Position numbers and translations under genes: made by a program
The notes under the pieces: generated by a model
What the model saw: only the letters and a program-made list of their open reading frames with translations
What the model was told of the DNA's origin: nothing
The model's database searches: none
In this document: one piece after another, positions 63,924-64,000 of the stretch
Numbering within the stretch: position 1 is the stretch's first letter
Layout: the number at the start of each line of letters is the position of its first letter
NCBI GenBank assembly: GCA_047967505.1
Contig: CM106538.1
Strand: one strand, 5' to 3'
From: Dipteris shenzhenensis
Taxonomy: Eukaryota; Polypodiophyta; Polypodiopsida; Gleicheniales
Length of the DNA stretch: 64,000 bases

Positions 63924-64000
63924 TTTTGTGATTACGATGACTGCAGGGTGTAGGGCGGCGCTGGTGACTTTCAAAGAGCTCGTTCCATTGCTGCGGCAGC

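Noticed and set aside
1-64000. CRISPR arrays, tRNA or rRNA genes, bacterial operons
   Set aside because: No regularly spaced repeats, no cloverleaf or rRNA core seen. The spliced gene and retrotransposon content are eukaryotic. The tRNA-like matches are retrotransposon primer sites.

Overview
This is a window of nuclear DNA from a plant with a large genome, probably a non-flowering vascular plant such as a fern or lycophyte. The evidence is one multi-exon plant gene with introns of 10 and 19 kb, a dense nest of plant-type LTR retrotransposons and LINEs, and no bacterial or organellar gene order. The exact lineage cannot be fixed from the sequence.

The only cellular gene I can support is GPAT9, an ER glycerol-3-phosphate acyltransferase, on the + strand from about 28.1 to beyond 59.0 kb. 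Seven exons are visible (28075-28165, 28344-28462, 47627-47726, 58217-58312, 58444-58540, 58779-58866, 58949-59045). They join in frame to give both membrane segments and the HX4D and FPEG acyltransferase motifs. The first exon and the last exons were not found.

The rest is transposons. (1) LINE-A is a non-LTR family with an APE endonuclease, RT (YADD), a C-terminal zinc finger and an L1-ORF1p-like ORF1. The longest copy is at 15.7-21.55 kb and at least nine fragments lie elsewhere. (2) A family of short elements carries only an ORF1 of the same type. I call these half-LINEs (HL), by analogy with mammalian HAL1. They share LINE-A's 3' hairpin and pyrimidine microsatellite tail. (3) A plant-type L1 lineage with a CCHC ORF1 has copies at 36.1-42.5 and 53.2-56.4 kb. 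(4) A third LINE at 31.5-35.6 kb has a 15-bp target duplication and no RT. (5) A Ty3/gypsy element (4.2-10.9 kb) also lacks its RT core. (6) A short-bodied LTR element (12.36-15.24 kb) has a 5-bp target duplication. (7) There are several decayed Ty1/copia and gypsy pieces, one hAT-type MITE (57.16-57.53 kb) and one probable Mutator-like element (51.2-52.3 kb).

Layout: 0.3-21.7 kb is a head-to-tail chain of + strand HL and LINE-A elements, each starting in the (TC)n or (TTTC)n tail of the previous one, with two LTR elements nested inside. 22.0-25.8 kb is broken gypsy, partly inverted. 25.8-28.1 kb is low-repeat DNA upstream of the first visible GPAT9 exon. The 19-kb intron holds a LINE-A fragment, copia remains, and a minus-strand HL element split by two further LINEs, one of which carries another insertion. 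The 10.5-kb intron holds minus-strand LINE-A copies, the second L1, the Mutator-like element and the MITE. Beyond 59 kb lie copia RT, HL, LINE-A and a copia LTR with gag.

The most interesting signal is the LINE-A/HL pair: an apparent autonomous/non-autonomous partnership with shared RNA hairpins, insertion into microsatellite tails, and an ORF1-UAG-ORF2 arrangement in one reading frame.
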